Assembly: GCA_963170055.1 (NCBI GenBank)
Contig: CAUJGJ010000016.1
Location: forward strand, 634,512 to 698,511
Source of the DNA: Halisarca cf. caerulea
Lineage: Eukaryota; Porifera; Demospongiae; Chondrillida; Halisarcidae
Direction: 5' to 3'
Length of the DNA stretch: 64,000 bases
Each line of letters starts with the position of its first letter. Positions within the stretch are counted from its first letter, which is position 1. A program made the translations under genes and the position numbers. The notes beneath the pieces are model-generated. The model made no database searches. It saw only the letters and a list, made by a program, of their open reading frames with translations, and had not been told where the DNA came from. Positions 46,271 to 59,080 of the stretch are shown one piece after another.

Positions 46271-46969
46271 GTATTTGTGTAGTGTTGGATATGCTGGTGC
46301 TAATACCAATATTTGGCACTAGCACCACGCACATTCCCAGGGGACACACATGAAGTTTCTGAAGTGCTGTGGGCGTATTTGTGTAGTGTTGGATATGCTG
46401 GTGCTAATACCAATATTTGGCACTAGCACCACGCACATTCCCTGTGGATACACATGACCTTTCTGAAGTGCTGTGGGCGTATTTGTGTAGTGTTGGATAT
46501 TCTGGTGCTAAGAACAATATTTGGCACTAGCACCACGGAAATTCCCAGTGGACAGACATGACCTTTCTGAAGTGCTGTGGGCGTATTTGTGTAGTGTTGG
46601 ATATGCTGGTGCTAATACCAACATTTAGCACTAGCACCACGCACATTCCCAGTGGAAAAACATGAAGTTTCTTAACTACTGTGGGCGTATTTGTGTAGTG
46701 TTGGATATGCTGGTGCTAATACCAATATTTGGCACTAGCACCACGAACATTCCCAGTGGACACACATGACCTTTCTGAAGTGCTGTGGGCGTATTTGTGT
46801 AGTGTTGGATATGTTGGTGCTAATACCAATATTTGGCACTAGCACCACGCAAATTCCCAGTGGACAGACATGACCTTTCTGAAGTGCTGTGGGCTTATTT
46901 GTGTAGTTTTGGATATGCTGGTGCTAATACCAATATTTGGAACTAGCACCACGCACATTCCCAGTGGAC

Positions 46970-49680
46970 ACACATGAAGTTTCTGAAGTGCTGTGGGCGT
47001 ATTTGTGTAGTGTTGGATATGCTGGTGCTAATACCAATATTTGGCACTAGCACCACGCACATTCCCAGTGGACACACATGAAGTTTCTGAAGTGCTGTGG
47101 GCGTATTTGTGTAGTGTTGGATATGCTGGTGCTAATACCAATATTTGGCACTAGCACCACGCACATTCCCTGTGGATACACATGACCTTTCTGAAGTGCT
47201 GTAGCCGTATTTGTGTAGTGTTGGATATTCTGGTGGTAATACCAATATTTGGCACTAGCACCACACACATTCCCAGTGGACACACATGAAGTTTCTGATG
47301 TGTTGTGGGCGTATTTGTGTAGTGTTGGATATGCTGGTGCCAATACTAATATATGGCACTAGCACCACGCACATTACCAGTGGACACATGAAGTTTCTTA
47401 ACTACTGTGGGCGTATTTGTTTAATGTTGGATATGCTGGTGCTAATACCAATATTTGGTACTAGCACCACGCACATTCCCAGTGGACACACATGAAGTTT
47501 CTGAAGTGCTGTGGGCGTATTTGTGTAGTGTTGGATATGCTGGTGCTAATACCAATATTTGGAACTAGCACCACGCACATTCCCAGTGGACACACATGAA
47601 GTTTCTGAAGTGCTGTGGGCGTATTTGTGTAGTGTTGGATATGCTGGTGCTAATACCAATATTTGGCACTAGCACCACGCACATTCCCAGTGGACACACA
47701 TGAAGTTTCTGAAGTGCTGTGGGCGTATTTGTGTAGTGTTGGATATGCTGGTGCTAATACCAATATTTGGCACTAGCACCACGCACATTCCCTGTGGATA
47801 CACATGACCTTTCTGAAGTGCTGTAGCCGTATTTGTGTAGTGTTGGATATTCTGGTGGTAATACCAATATTTGGCACTAGCACCACACACATTCCCAGTG
47901 GACACACATGAAGTTTCTGATGTGTTGTGGGCGTATTTGTGTAGTGTTGGATATGCTGGTGCCAATACTAATATATGGCACTAGCACCACGCACATTACC
48001 AGTGGACACATGAAGTTTCTTAACTACTGTGGGCGTATTTGTTTAATGTTGGATATGCTGGTGCTAATACCAATATTTGGTACTAGCACCACGCACATTC
48101 CCAGTGGACACACATGAAGTTTCTGAAGTGCTGTGGGCGTATTTGTGTAGTGTTGGATATGCTGGTGCTAATACCAATATTTGGCACTAGCACCACGCAC
48201 ATTCCCAGTGGACACACATGACCTTTCTGAAGTGCTGTGGGCGTATATTTGTAGTGTTGGATATGCTGGTGATAATACCAATATTTGGAACTTGCACCAC
48301 GCACATTCCCAGTGGACACACATGAAGTTTCTGAAGTGCTGTGGGCGTACTTGTGTAGTGTTTGATATGCTGGTGCTAATACCAATATTTAGCACTAGCA
48401 CCATGCACATTCCCAGTGGACACACATGACCTTTCTGAAGTGCTGTGGGCGTATTTGTGTAGTGTTGGATATGCTGGTGCTAATACCAACATTTGGCACT
48501 AGCACCACGCACATTCCCAGTGGAAACACATGAAGTTTCTTAACTACTGTGGGCGTATTTGTGTAGTGTTGGATATGCTGGTGCTAATACCAATATTTGG
48601 CACTAGCACCACGCACATTCCCAGTGGACACACATGAAGTTTCTGAAGTGCTGTGGGCGTATTTGTGTAGTGTTTGATATGCTGGTGCTAATACCAATAT
48701 TATGCACTAGCACCACGCACATTCCCAGTGGACACACATGAAGTTTCTTAACTACTGTGGGCGTATTTGTGTAATGTTGGATATGCTGGTGGAAATACCA
48801 ATATTTGGCACTAGCACCACGCACATTCCCAGTGGACACACATGACCTTTCTGAAGTGCTGTGGGCGTATTTGTGTAGTGTTGGATATGCTGGTGCTAAT
48901 ACCAATATTTGGCACTAGCACCACGAACATTCCCAGTGGACACACATGACCTTTCTGAAGTGCTGTGGGCGTATTTGTGTAGTGTTGGATATGCTGGTGC
49001 TAATACCAATATTTGGCACTAGCACCACGCAAATTCCCAGTGGACAGACATGACCTTTCTGAAGTGCTGTGGGCTTATTTGTGTAGTTTTGGATATGCTG
49101 GTGCTAATACCAATATTTGGAACTAGCACCACGCACATTCCCAGTGGACACACATGAAGTTTCTGAAGTGCTGTGGGCGTATATGTGTAGTGTTGGATAT
49201 GCTGGTGCTAATACCAATATTTGGCACTAGCACCACGCACATTCCCAGTGGACACACATGAAGTTTCTGAAGTGCTGTGGGCGTATTTGTGTAGTGTTGG
49301 ATATGCTGGTGCTAATACCAATATTTGGCACTAGCACCACGCACATTCCCTGTGGATACACATGACCTTTCTGAAGTGCTGTAGCCGTATTTGTGTAGTG
49401 TTGGATATTCTGGTGGTAATACCAATATTTGGCACTAGCACCACACACATTCCCAGTGGACACACATGAAGTTTCTGATGTGTTGTGGGCGTATTTGTGT
49501 AGTGTTGGATATGCTGGTGCCAATACTAATATATGGCACTAGCACCACGCACATTACCAGTGGACACATGAAGTTTCTTAACTACTGTGGGCGTATTTGT
49601 GTAGTGTTGGATATGCTGGTGCTAATACCAATATTTGGCACTAGCACCACGAACATTCCCAGTGGACCCACATGACCTTT
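46970..49680. repeat. 6-monomer (622-bp) higher-order repeat with a 2-bp-deleted monomer
   Basis: A unit containing CCCTGTGGATACACATG, CTGTAGCCGTATT, GGTGGTAATACC, GCCAATACTAATATATGG and the 2-bp-short GTGGACACATGAAG starts near 47047, 47669 and 49227. The spacings are 622 bp (6 monomers minus 2) and 1558 bp (15 monomers minus 2). The deletion is present in all three copies, near 47388, 48008 and 49567. Confidence 0.75.
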
Positions 49681-52600
49681 CTGAAGTGCTGTGAGCGTAT
49701 TTGTGTAGTGTTGGATATGCTGGTGCTAATACCAATATTTGGCACTAGCACCACGCAAATTCCCAGTGGACAAACATGACCTTTCTGAAGTGCTGTGGGC
49801 TTATTTGTGTAGTTTTGGATATGCTGGTGCTAATACCAATATTTGGAACTAGCACCACGCACATTCCCAGTGGACACACATGAAGTTTCTGAAGTGCTGT
49901 GGGCGTATTTGTGTAGTGTTTGATATGCTGGTGCTAATACCAATATTATGCACTAGCACCACGCACATTCCCAGTGGACACACATGAAGTTTCTTAACTA
50001 CTGTGGGCGTATTTGTGTAATGTTGGATATGCTGGTGGAAATACCAATATTTGGCACTAGCACCACGCACATTCCCAGTGGACACACATGACCTTTCTGA
50101 AGTGCTGTGGGCGTATTTGTGTAGTGTTGGATATGCTGGTGCTAATACCAATATTTGGCACTAGCACCACGCACATTCCCAGTGGACACACATGAATTTT
50201 CTGAAGTGCTGTGGGCGTATTTGTGTAGTGTTGGATATGCTGGTGCTAATACCAATATTTGGCACTAGCGCCGCGCACATTCCCTGTGGATACACATGAC
50301 CTTCCTGAAGTGCTGTGGGCGTATTTGTGCAGTATTGGATATTCTGGTGCTAATACCAATATTTGGCACTAGCACCACGCACATTCCCAGTGGAAACACA
50401 TGAAGTTTCTTAACTACTATTGGCGTATTTGTGTAGTGTTGGATATGCTGGTGGTAATACCAATATTTGGCACTAGCACCACGCACATTCCCAGTGGACA
50501 CACATGACCTTTCTGAAGTGCTGTGGGCGTATATTTGTAGTGTTGGATATGCTGGTGATAATACCAATATTTGGCACTAGCACCACGCACATTCCCAGTG
50601 GACACACATGAAGTTTCTGAAGTGCTGTGGGCGTACTTGTGTAGTGTTTGATATGCTGGTGCTAATACCAATATTTAGCACTAGCACCACGCACATTCCC
50701 AGTGGACACACATGACCTTTCTGAAGTGCTGTGGGCGTATTTGTGTAGTGTTGGATATGCTGGTGCTAATACCAACATTTGGCACTAGCACCACGCACAT
50801 TCCCAGTGGAAACACATGAAGTTTCTTAACTACTGTGGGCGTATTTGTGTAGTGTTGGATATGCTGGTGCTAATACCAATATTTGGCACTAGCACCACGA
50901 ACATTCCCAGTGGACCCACATGACCTTTCTGAAGTGCTGTGGGCGTATTTGTGTAGTGTTGGATATGCTGGTGCTAATACCAATATTTGGCACTAGCACC
51001 ACGCAAATTCCCAGTGGACAAACATGACCTTTCTGAAGTGCTGTGGGCTTATTTGTGTAGTTTTGGATATGCTGGTGCTAATACCAATATTTGGAACTAG
51101 CACCACGCACATTCCCAGTGGACACACATGAAGTTTCTGAAGTGCTGTGGGCGTATTTGTGTAGTGTTTGATATGCTGGTGCTAATACCAATATTATGCA
51201 CTAGCACCACGCACATTCCCAGTGGACACACATGAAGTTTCTTAACTACTGTGGGCGTATTTGTGTAATGTTGGATATGCTGGTGGAAATACCAATATTT
51301 GGCACTAGCACCACGCACATTCCCAGTGGACACACATGACCTTTCTGAAGTGCTGTGGGCGTATTTGTGTAGTGTTGGATATGCTGGTGCTAATACCAAT
51401 ATTTGGCACTAGCACCACGCACATTCCCAGTGGACACACATGAATTTTCTGAAGTGCTGTGGGCGTATTTGTGTAGTGTTGGATATGCTGGTGCTAATAC
51501 CAATATTTGGCACTAGCGCAGCGCACATTCCCTGTGGATACACATGACCTTCCTGAAGTGCTGTGGGCGTATTTGTGCAGTATTGGATATTCTGGTGCTA
51601 ATACCAATATTTGGCACTAGCACCACGCACATTCCCAGTGGAAACACATGAAGTTTCTTAACTACTATTGGCGTATTTGTGTAGTGTTGGATATGCTGGT
51701 GGTAATACCAATATTTGGCACTAGCACCACGCACATTCCCAGTGGACACACATGAAGTTTCTGAAGTGCTGTCGGCGTATTTGTGTAGTGTTGGATATGC
51801 TGGTGCTAATACCAATATTTAGCACTAGCACTACGCACATTCCCACTGGACACACATGACCTTTCTGAAGTGCTGTTGGCGTATATGTGTAGTGTTGGAT
51901 ATGCTGGTGATAATACCAATATTTGGCACTTGCACCACGCACATTCCCAGTGGACACACATGAAGTTTCTGAAGTGCTGTGGGCGTACTTGTGTAGTGTT
52001 TGATATGCTGGTGCTAATACCAATATTTAGCACTAGCACCACGCACATTCCCAGTGGACACACATGACCTTTCTGAAGTGCTGTGGGCGTATTTGTGTAG
52101 TGTTGGATATGCTGGTGCTAATACCAACATTTGGCACTAGCACCACGCACATTCCCAGTGGAAACACATGAAGTTTCTTAACTACTGTGGGCGTATTTGT
52201 GTAGTGTTGGATATGCTGGTGCTAATACCAATATTTGGCACTAGCACCACGCACATTCCCAGTGGACACACATGAAGTTTCTTAACTACTGTGGGCGTAT
52301 TTGTGTAATGTTGGATATGCTGGTGGAAATACCAATATTTGGCACTAGCACCACGCACATTCCCAGTGGACACACATGACCTTTCTGAAGTGCTGTGGGC
52401 GTATTTGTGTAGTGTTGGATATGCTGGTGCTAATACCAATATTTGGCACTAGCACCACGCACATTCCCAGTGGACACACATGAATTTTCTGAAGTGCTGT
52501 GGGCGTATTTGTGTAGTGTTGGATATGCTGGTGCTAATACCAATATTTGGCACTAGCGCCGCGCACATTCCCTGTGGATACACATGACCTTCCTGAAGTG

Positions 52601-54940
52601 CTGTGGGCGTATTTGTGCAGTATTGGATATTCTGGTGCTAATACCAATATTTGGCACTAGCACCACGCACATTCCCAGTGGAAACACATGAAGTTTCTTA
52701 ACTACTATTGGCGTATTTGTGTAGTGTTGGATATGCTGGTGCTAATACCAATATTTGGCACTAGCACCACGCACATTCCCAGTGGACACACATGACCTTT
52801 CTGAAGTGCTGTGGGCGTATATTTGTAGTGTTGGATATGCTGGTGATAATACCAATATTTGGCACTTGCACCACGCACATTCCCAGTGGACACACATGAA
52901 GTTTCTGAAGTGCTGTGGGCGTACTTGTGTAGTGTTTGATATGCTGGTGCTAATACCAATATTTAGCACTAGCACCACGCACATTCCCAGTGGACACACA
53001 TGACCTTTCTGAAGTGCTGTGGGCGTATTTGTGTAGTGTTGGATATGCTGGTGCTAATACCAACATTTGGCACTAGCACCACGCACATTCCCAGTGGAAA
53101 CACATGAAGTTTCTTAACTACTGTGGGCGTATTTGTGTAGTGTTGGATATGCTGGTGCTAATACCAATATTTGGCACTAGCACCACGAACATTCCCAGTG
53201 GACCCACATGACCTTTCTGAAGTGCTGTGGGCGTATTTGTGTAGTGTTGGATATGCTGGTGCTAATACTAATATTTGGCACTAGCACCACGCAAATTCCC
53301 AGTGGACAAACATGACCTTTCTGAAGTGCTGTGGGCTTATTTGTGTAGTTTTGGATATGCTGGTGCTAATACCAATATTTGGAACTAGCACCACGCACAT
53401 TCCCAGTGGACACAAATGAAGTTTCTGAAGTGCTGTGGGCGTATTTGTGTAGTGTTGGATATGCTGGTGCTAATACCAATTTTTGGCACTAGCACCACGC
53501 ACATTCCCAGTGGACACACATGACTTTTCTGAAGTGCTGTGGGCGTATTTGTGTAGTGTTTGATATGCTGGTGCTAATACCAATATTATGCACTAGCACC
53601 ACGCACATTCCCAGTGGACACACATGAAGTTTCTTAACTACTGTGGGCGTATTTGTGTAATGTTGGATATGCTGGTGGAAATACCAATATTTGGCACTAG
53701 CACCACGCACATTCCCAGTGGACACACATGACCTTTCTGAAGTGCTGTGGGCGTATTTGTGTAGTTTTGGATATGCTGGTGCTAATACCAATATTTGGCA
53801 CTAGCACCACGCACATTCCCAGTGGACACACATGAAGTTTCTGAAGTGCTGTGGGCGTATTTGTGTAGTGTTTGATATGCTGGTGCTAATACCAATATTA
53901 TGCACTAGCACCACGCACATTCCCAGTGGACACACATGAAGTTTCTTAACTACTGTGGGCGTATTTGTGTAATGTTGGATATGCTGGTGGAAATACCAAT
54001 ATTTGGCACTAGCACCACGCACATTCCCAGTGGACACACATGACCTTTCTGAAGTGCTGTGGGCGTATTTGTGTAGTTTTGGATATGCTGGTGCTAATAC
54101 CAATATTTGGCACTAGCACCACGCACATTCCCAGTGGACACACATGAAGTTTCTGAAGTGCTGTGGGCGTATTTGTGTAGTGTTTGATATGCTGGTGCTA
54201 ATACCAATATTATGCACTAGCACCACGCACATTCCCAGTGGACACACATGAAGTTTCTTAACTACTGTGGGCGAATTTGTGTAATGTTGGATATGCTGGT
54301 GGAAATACCAATATTTGGCACTAGCACCACGCACATTCCCAGTGGACACACATGACCTTTCTGAAGTGCTGTGGGCGTATTTGTGTAGTGTTGGATATGC
54401 TGGTGCTAATACCAATATTTGGCACTAGCACCACGCACATTCCCAGTGGACACACATGAATTTTCTGAAGTGCTGTGGGCGTATTTGTGTAGTGTTGGAT
54501 ATGCTGGTGCTAATACCAATATTTGGCACTAGCGCCGCGCACATTCCCTGTGGATACACATGACCTTCCTGAAGTGCTGTGGGCGTATTTGTGCAGTATT
54601 GGATATTCTGGTGCTAATACCAATATTTGGCACTAGCACCACGCACATTCCCAGTGGAAACACATGAAGTTTCTTAACTACTATTGGCGTATTTGTGTAG
54701 TGTTGGATATGCTGGTGGTAATACCAATATTTGGCACTAGCACCACGCACATTCCCAGTGGACACACATGAAGTTTCTGAAGTGCTGTGGGCGTATTTGT
54801 GTAGTGTTGGATATGCTGGTGCTAATACCAATATTTGGCACTAGCACTACGCACATTCCCAGTGGACACACATGACCTTTCTGAAGTGCTGTGGGCGTAT
54901 ATGTGTAGTGTTGGATATGCTGGTGCTAATACCAATATTT
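48600..54940. repeat. 12-monomer (1248-bp) higher-order repeat region
   Basis: A unit with ATTATGCACTAG, GGTGGAAATACC, AGCGCCGCGCAC and ACTATTGGCG monomers recurs. Landmarks at 49849 and 51097 are 1248 bp apart, as are 50265 and 51513. The AGCGCCGCGCAC monomer lies near 50268, 51516 (as AGCGCAGCGCAC), 52556 and 54532, spaced 12, 10 and 29 monomers. The unit is therefore of variable length. Confidence 0.68.
53489..54424. repeat. Trimeric (312-bp) higher-order repeat, three copies
   Basis: Three consecutive copies of a three-monomer unit start at 53489, 53801 and 54113, exactly 312 bp apart. Each contains GTGTTTGATATG with ATTATGCAC, then CTTAACTACTG with GGTGGAAATACC, then a CTGAAGTGCTG monomer. 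Differences are rare, for example GGCGAATTTG in the third. This is the shortest higher-order period seen in the array. Confidence 0.8.
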
Positions 54941-55029
54941 GGCACTAGCACCACGCACATTCCCAGTGGACACACATGAAGTTTCTGAAGTGCTGTGGGC
55001 GTATTTGTGTAGTGTTGGATATGCTGGTG

Positions 55030-58000
55030 CTAATACCAATATTTAGCACTAGCACAGCGCACATTTGTTGTAGACACACATGAAATTTCATAAGTACTGT
55101 GGGCGTATTTGTGTAGTGTTGGATATGCTGGTGCTAATACCAATATTTTGCTCTAGCACCATGCACATTCCTAGTGGACACATATGAAGTTTTTTAAGTG
55201 CTGTGAGCATATTTGTGTAGTGTTGGATATGCTGGTGCTAGTGCCAATATTTGGCACTAGCACCACGCACATTCCCAGTAGACACACATGAAGTTTCTGA
55301 AGTGCTGTGGGCTTATATGTGTAGTGTTGGATATGCTGGTGCTAAGACCAATATTTAGCGCTAGCACCACGCACATTCCCAGTAGACACACATGAAGTTT
55401 CTGAAGTGCTGTGGGTATACTTGTGTAGTGGTTGATATGCTGGTGCTAATACCAATATGTGGCACTAGCACCACGCACATTCCCAGTGGACACACATGAA
55501 GTTTCTGAAGTGCTGTGGGCGTATTTGTGTAGTGTTGGATATGCTGGTGCTAATACCAATATTTGGCAGTAGCACCACGCACATTCCCAGTGGACACACA
55601 TGACCATTCTGAAGTGGTGTGGGCGTATTTGTGTAGTGTTGGATATGCTGGTGCTAATACCAATATTTGGCACTAGCACCACGCACATTCCCAGTGGACA
55701 CACATGAAGTTTCTGAAGTGCTGTGGGCGTATTTGTGTAGTGTTGGATATGCTGGTGCTAATACCAATATTTAGCACTAGCACCATGCACATTTCTTGTA
55801 GACACACATGAAATTTCATAAGTACTGTGGGCGTATTCGTGTAGTGTTGGATATGCTGGTGCTAATACCAATATTTGGCTCAAGCACCATGCACATTCCT
55901 AGTGGACACATATGAAGTTTTTTAAGTTCTGTGAGCATATTTGTGTAGTGTTGGATATGCTGGTGCTAGTGCCAATATTTGGCAATAGCACCACGCACAT
56001 TCCCAGTGGACACACATGAAGTTTCTGAAGTGCTGTGGGCGTATATGTGTAGTGTTGGATATGCTGGTGCTAATACCAATATTTAGCGCTAGCACCACGC
56101 ACATTCCCAGTAGACACACATGAAGTTTCTGAAGTGCTGTGGGCGTACTTGTGTAGTGTTTGATATGCTGGTGCTAATACCAATATGTGGCACTAGCACC
56201 ACGCACATTCCCAGGGGACACACATGAAGTTTCTGAAGTGCTGTGGGCGTATTTGTGTAATGTTGGATATGCTGGTGCTAATACCAATATTTGGCACTAG
56301 CACCACGCACATTCCCAGTGGAAACACATGAAGTTTCTTAACTACTGTGGGCGTATTTGTGTAGTGTTGGATATGCTGGTGCTAATACCAATATTTGGCA
56401 CTAGCACCACGCACATTCCCAGTGGAAACACATGAAGTTTCTTAACTACTGTGGGCGTATTTGTGTAGTGTTGGATATGCTGGTGCTAATACCTATATTT
56501 GGCACTAGCACCACGCACATTCCCAGTGGACACACATGAAGTTTCTTAACTACTGTGGGCGTATTTGTGTAATGTTGGATATGCTGGTGCTAATACCAAT
56601 ATTTGGCACTAGCACCACGCACATTCCCAGTGGACACACATGAAGTTTCTGAAGTGCTGTGGGCGTATTTGTGTAGTGTTGGATATGCTGGTGCTAATAC
56701 CAATATTTGGCACTAGCACTACGCACATTCCCAGTGGACACACATGAAGTTTCTGAAGTGCTGTGGGCGTATTTGTGTAGTGTTGGATATGCTGGTGCTA
56801 ATACCAATATTTGGCACTAGCACCACGCACATTCCCAGTGGACACACATGAAGTTTCTGAAGTGCTGTGGGCGTATTTGTGTAGTGTTGGATATGCTGGT
56901 GCTAATACCAATATGTGGCACTAGCACCACGCACATTCCCAGTGGACACACATGAAGTTTCTGAAGTGCTGTGGGCGTATTTGTGTAATGTTGGATATGC
57001 TGGTGCTAATACCAATATTTGGCACTAGCACCACGCACATTCCCAGTGGAAACACATGAAGTTTCTTAACTACTGTGGGCGTATTTGTGTAGTGTTGGAT
57101 ATGCTGGTGCTAATACCAATATTTGGCACTAGCACCACGCACATTCCCAGTGGAAACACATGAAGTTTCTTAACTACTGTGGGCGTATTTGTGTAGTGTT
57201 GGATATGCTGGTGCTAATACCTATATTTGGCACTAGCACCACGCACATTCCCAGTGGACACACATGAAGTTTCTTAACTACTGTGGGCGTATTTGTGTAA
57301 TGTTGGATATGCTGGTGCTAATACCAATATTTGGCACTAGCACCACGCACATTCCCAGTGGACACACATGAAGTTTCTGAAGTGCTGTGGGCGTATTTGT
57401 GTAGTGTTGGATATGCTGGTGCTAATACCAATATTTGGCACTAGCACCACGCATATTCCCAGTGGACACACATGAAGTTTCTGAAGTGCTGTGGGCGTAT
57501 TTGTGTAGTGTTTGATATGCTGGTGCTAATACTAATATTTGGCACTAGCACCACGCACATTCCCAGTGGACACACATGAAGTTTCTGAAGTGCTGTGGGC
57601 GTATTTGTGTAGTGTTGGATATGCTGGTGCTAATACCAATATTTAGCACTAGCACCACGCACATTTCTTGTAGACACACATGAAATTTCATAAGTACTGT
57701 GGGCGTATTCGTGTAGTGTTGGATATGCTGGTGCTATTACCAATATTTGGCACTAGCACCACGCACATTCCCAGTGGAAACACATGAAGTTTCTTAACTA
57801 CTGTGGGCGTATTTGTGTAGTGTTGGATATGCTGGTGCTAATACCTATATTTGGCACTAGCACCACGCACATTCCCAGTGGACACACATGAAGTTTCTTA
57901 ACTACTGTGGGCGTATTTGTGTAATGTTGGATATGCTGGTGCTAATACCAATATTTGGTACAAGCACCACGCACATTCCCAGTGGACACACATGAAGTTT

Positions 58001-58613
58001 CTGAAGTGCTGTGGGCGTATTTGTGTAGTGTTGGATATGCTGGTGCTAATACTAATATTTGGCACTAGCACCACGCACATTCCCAGTGGACACACATGAA
58101 GTTTCTGAAGTGCTGTGGGCGTATTTGTGTAGTGTTGGATATGCTGGTGCTAATACTAATAATTGGCACTAGCACCACGCACATTCCCAGTGGACACACA
58201 TGAAGTTTTTGAAGTGCTGTGGGCGTATTTGTGTAGTGTTGGATATGCTGGTGCTAATACCAATATTTAGCACTAGCACCACGCACATTTCTTGTAGACA
58301 CACATGAAATTTCATAAGTATTGTGGGCGTATTCGTGTAGTGTTGGATATGCTGGTGCTATTACCAATATTTGGCTCTAGCACCATGCACATTCCTAGTG
58401 GACACATATGAAGTTTTTTATGTGCTGTGAGCATATTTGTGTAGTGTTGGATATGCTGGTGATAGTGCCAATATTTGGCACTAGCACCACGCACATTCCC
58501 AGTGGACACACATGAAGTTTCTGAAGTGCTGTGGGCGTATTTTTATTGTTGTTTGATATGCTGGTGCTAATACCAATATTTGGCACTAGCACCAAGCACA
58601 TTCCCACTGGACA
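55030..58613. repeat. Diverged right edge of the 104-bp satellite
   Basis: Monomers here carry changes not seen further left. Examples are TTGTAGACACACATGAAATT with CATAAGTACTG, GCTCTAGCACCATGCAC, ATTCCTAGTGGACACATATG, and GAGCATATTTG with GCTAGTGCC. The TGAAATTTCATAAG variant sits at 55081, 55809, 57681 and 58305, spaced 7, 18 and 6 monomers. The ACCTATATTTGG monomer is at 56491, 57219 and 57843 (7 and 6 monomers). The final monomer is altered (GTATTTTTATTGTTG). Greater divergence at an array edge is the usual pattern for satellites. Confidence 0.78.
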
Positions 58614-58996
58614 ATTTCCGACGACTGGAGAGTTCTTCCCGCAACCAAAGGAACTCTTCCTGTTGTCAATTTTCAATTTCCCATGCCACCACATAGTTTC
58701 TTGCATGAAAGGGAACACTGCTTGAGGTGAAAATTTTAGTTTCCCACGCCAACAGATTGCTCCCCACATCAAATGGAACACTTCCTTGGTGAAAATTTAA
58801 TTTTCCCATTACTCCACATGGCTTACCACATCAAAGAAAACACTTCCTTGTTGAAAATTTCAAGTTGCCACGACTCTAGATGGCTTCCCGCTTCAAAGGG
58901 AACACTTCCTTAAATGAAAATTTCAATTTACCACGGCTCCAGATGGTTTCCCGCATCAAAAGGAACACTTCCTGTGGTGAAAATTTCTATTTCAAA

Positions 58997-59080
58997 GTAC
59001 AGCTCGTTGCCATTTAAGTATAGCTCATTACTATACTGGTACAGCTGATTGCTGTACCAGTAAAGCTCATTGCTATACCG
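58997..59080. repeat. 21-bp tandem repeat, four copies, inside one minisatellite unit
   Basis: Units start at 58997, 59018, 59039 and 59060 and follow the pattern GTAyAGCTCATTGCTATACnG with variation. A partial fifth (GTACAATTATATG) follows at 59081. The 84-bp block fits the extra length of the 58960-59105 gap, so it looks like an insertion or local expansion within the 62-bp minisatellite. Confidence 0.78.
59034..59062. other. Perfect inverted repeat, 12-bp arms with 5-bp loop
   Basis: TACTGGTACAGC is followed by TGATT and then GCTGTACCAGTA, an exact 12-bp inverted repeat. It spans the junctions of the 21-bp units. It could form a hairpin or cruciform. It lacks a T-run, and no gene is near, so I do not call it a terminator. 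Confidence 0.75.

Larger units (their letters stand above)
1..58613. repeat. 104-bp tandem satellite array (about 564 monomers)
   Basis: The whole interval is head-to-tail copies of one 104-bp monomer; 4801-4904 is a representative copy. Marker variants recur at exact multiples of 104 bp across the array. Only 14 length changes are visible: -1 near 31621, 32865, 33590, 34835 and 42525, and -2 near 31728, 33711, 33768, 34945, 40975, 42636, 47388, 48008 and 49567. They total -23 bp, and 58529 + 23 = 563 x 104, so the tally closes exactly. The array already runs at base 1, so its left edge lies outside the window. The right edge is abrupt: the last monomer breaks off at 58613 within the GGACACACATG segment. 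No gene is embedded. Open frames of 60-169 codons on both strands are the same repeat read in different frames. Whether the array is centromeric or subtelomeric cannot be decided from sequence alone. Confidence 0.97.

Noticed and set aside
1..58613. CRISPR array.
   Set aside because: There are no unique spacers between short repeats; the whole 104-bp unit is repeated. Telomeric hexamers and a piggyBac-like element also point to a eukaryote.
1..58613. CENP-B box (TTCG....A..CGGG) in the monomer.
   Set aside because: I saw no match to the core in the standard monomer or in the variants I read.
58395..58781. 128-codon minus-strand frame crossing the right edge of the satellite.
   Set aside because: About half is satellite sequence and the rest is degenerate 62-bp minisatellite; there is no continuous protein-like signal.
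59034..59062. Rho-independent terminator.
   Set aside because: The hairpin lacks a following T-run, no gene lies upstream, and the genome appears eukaryotic.
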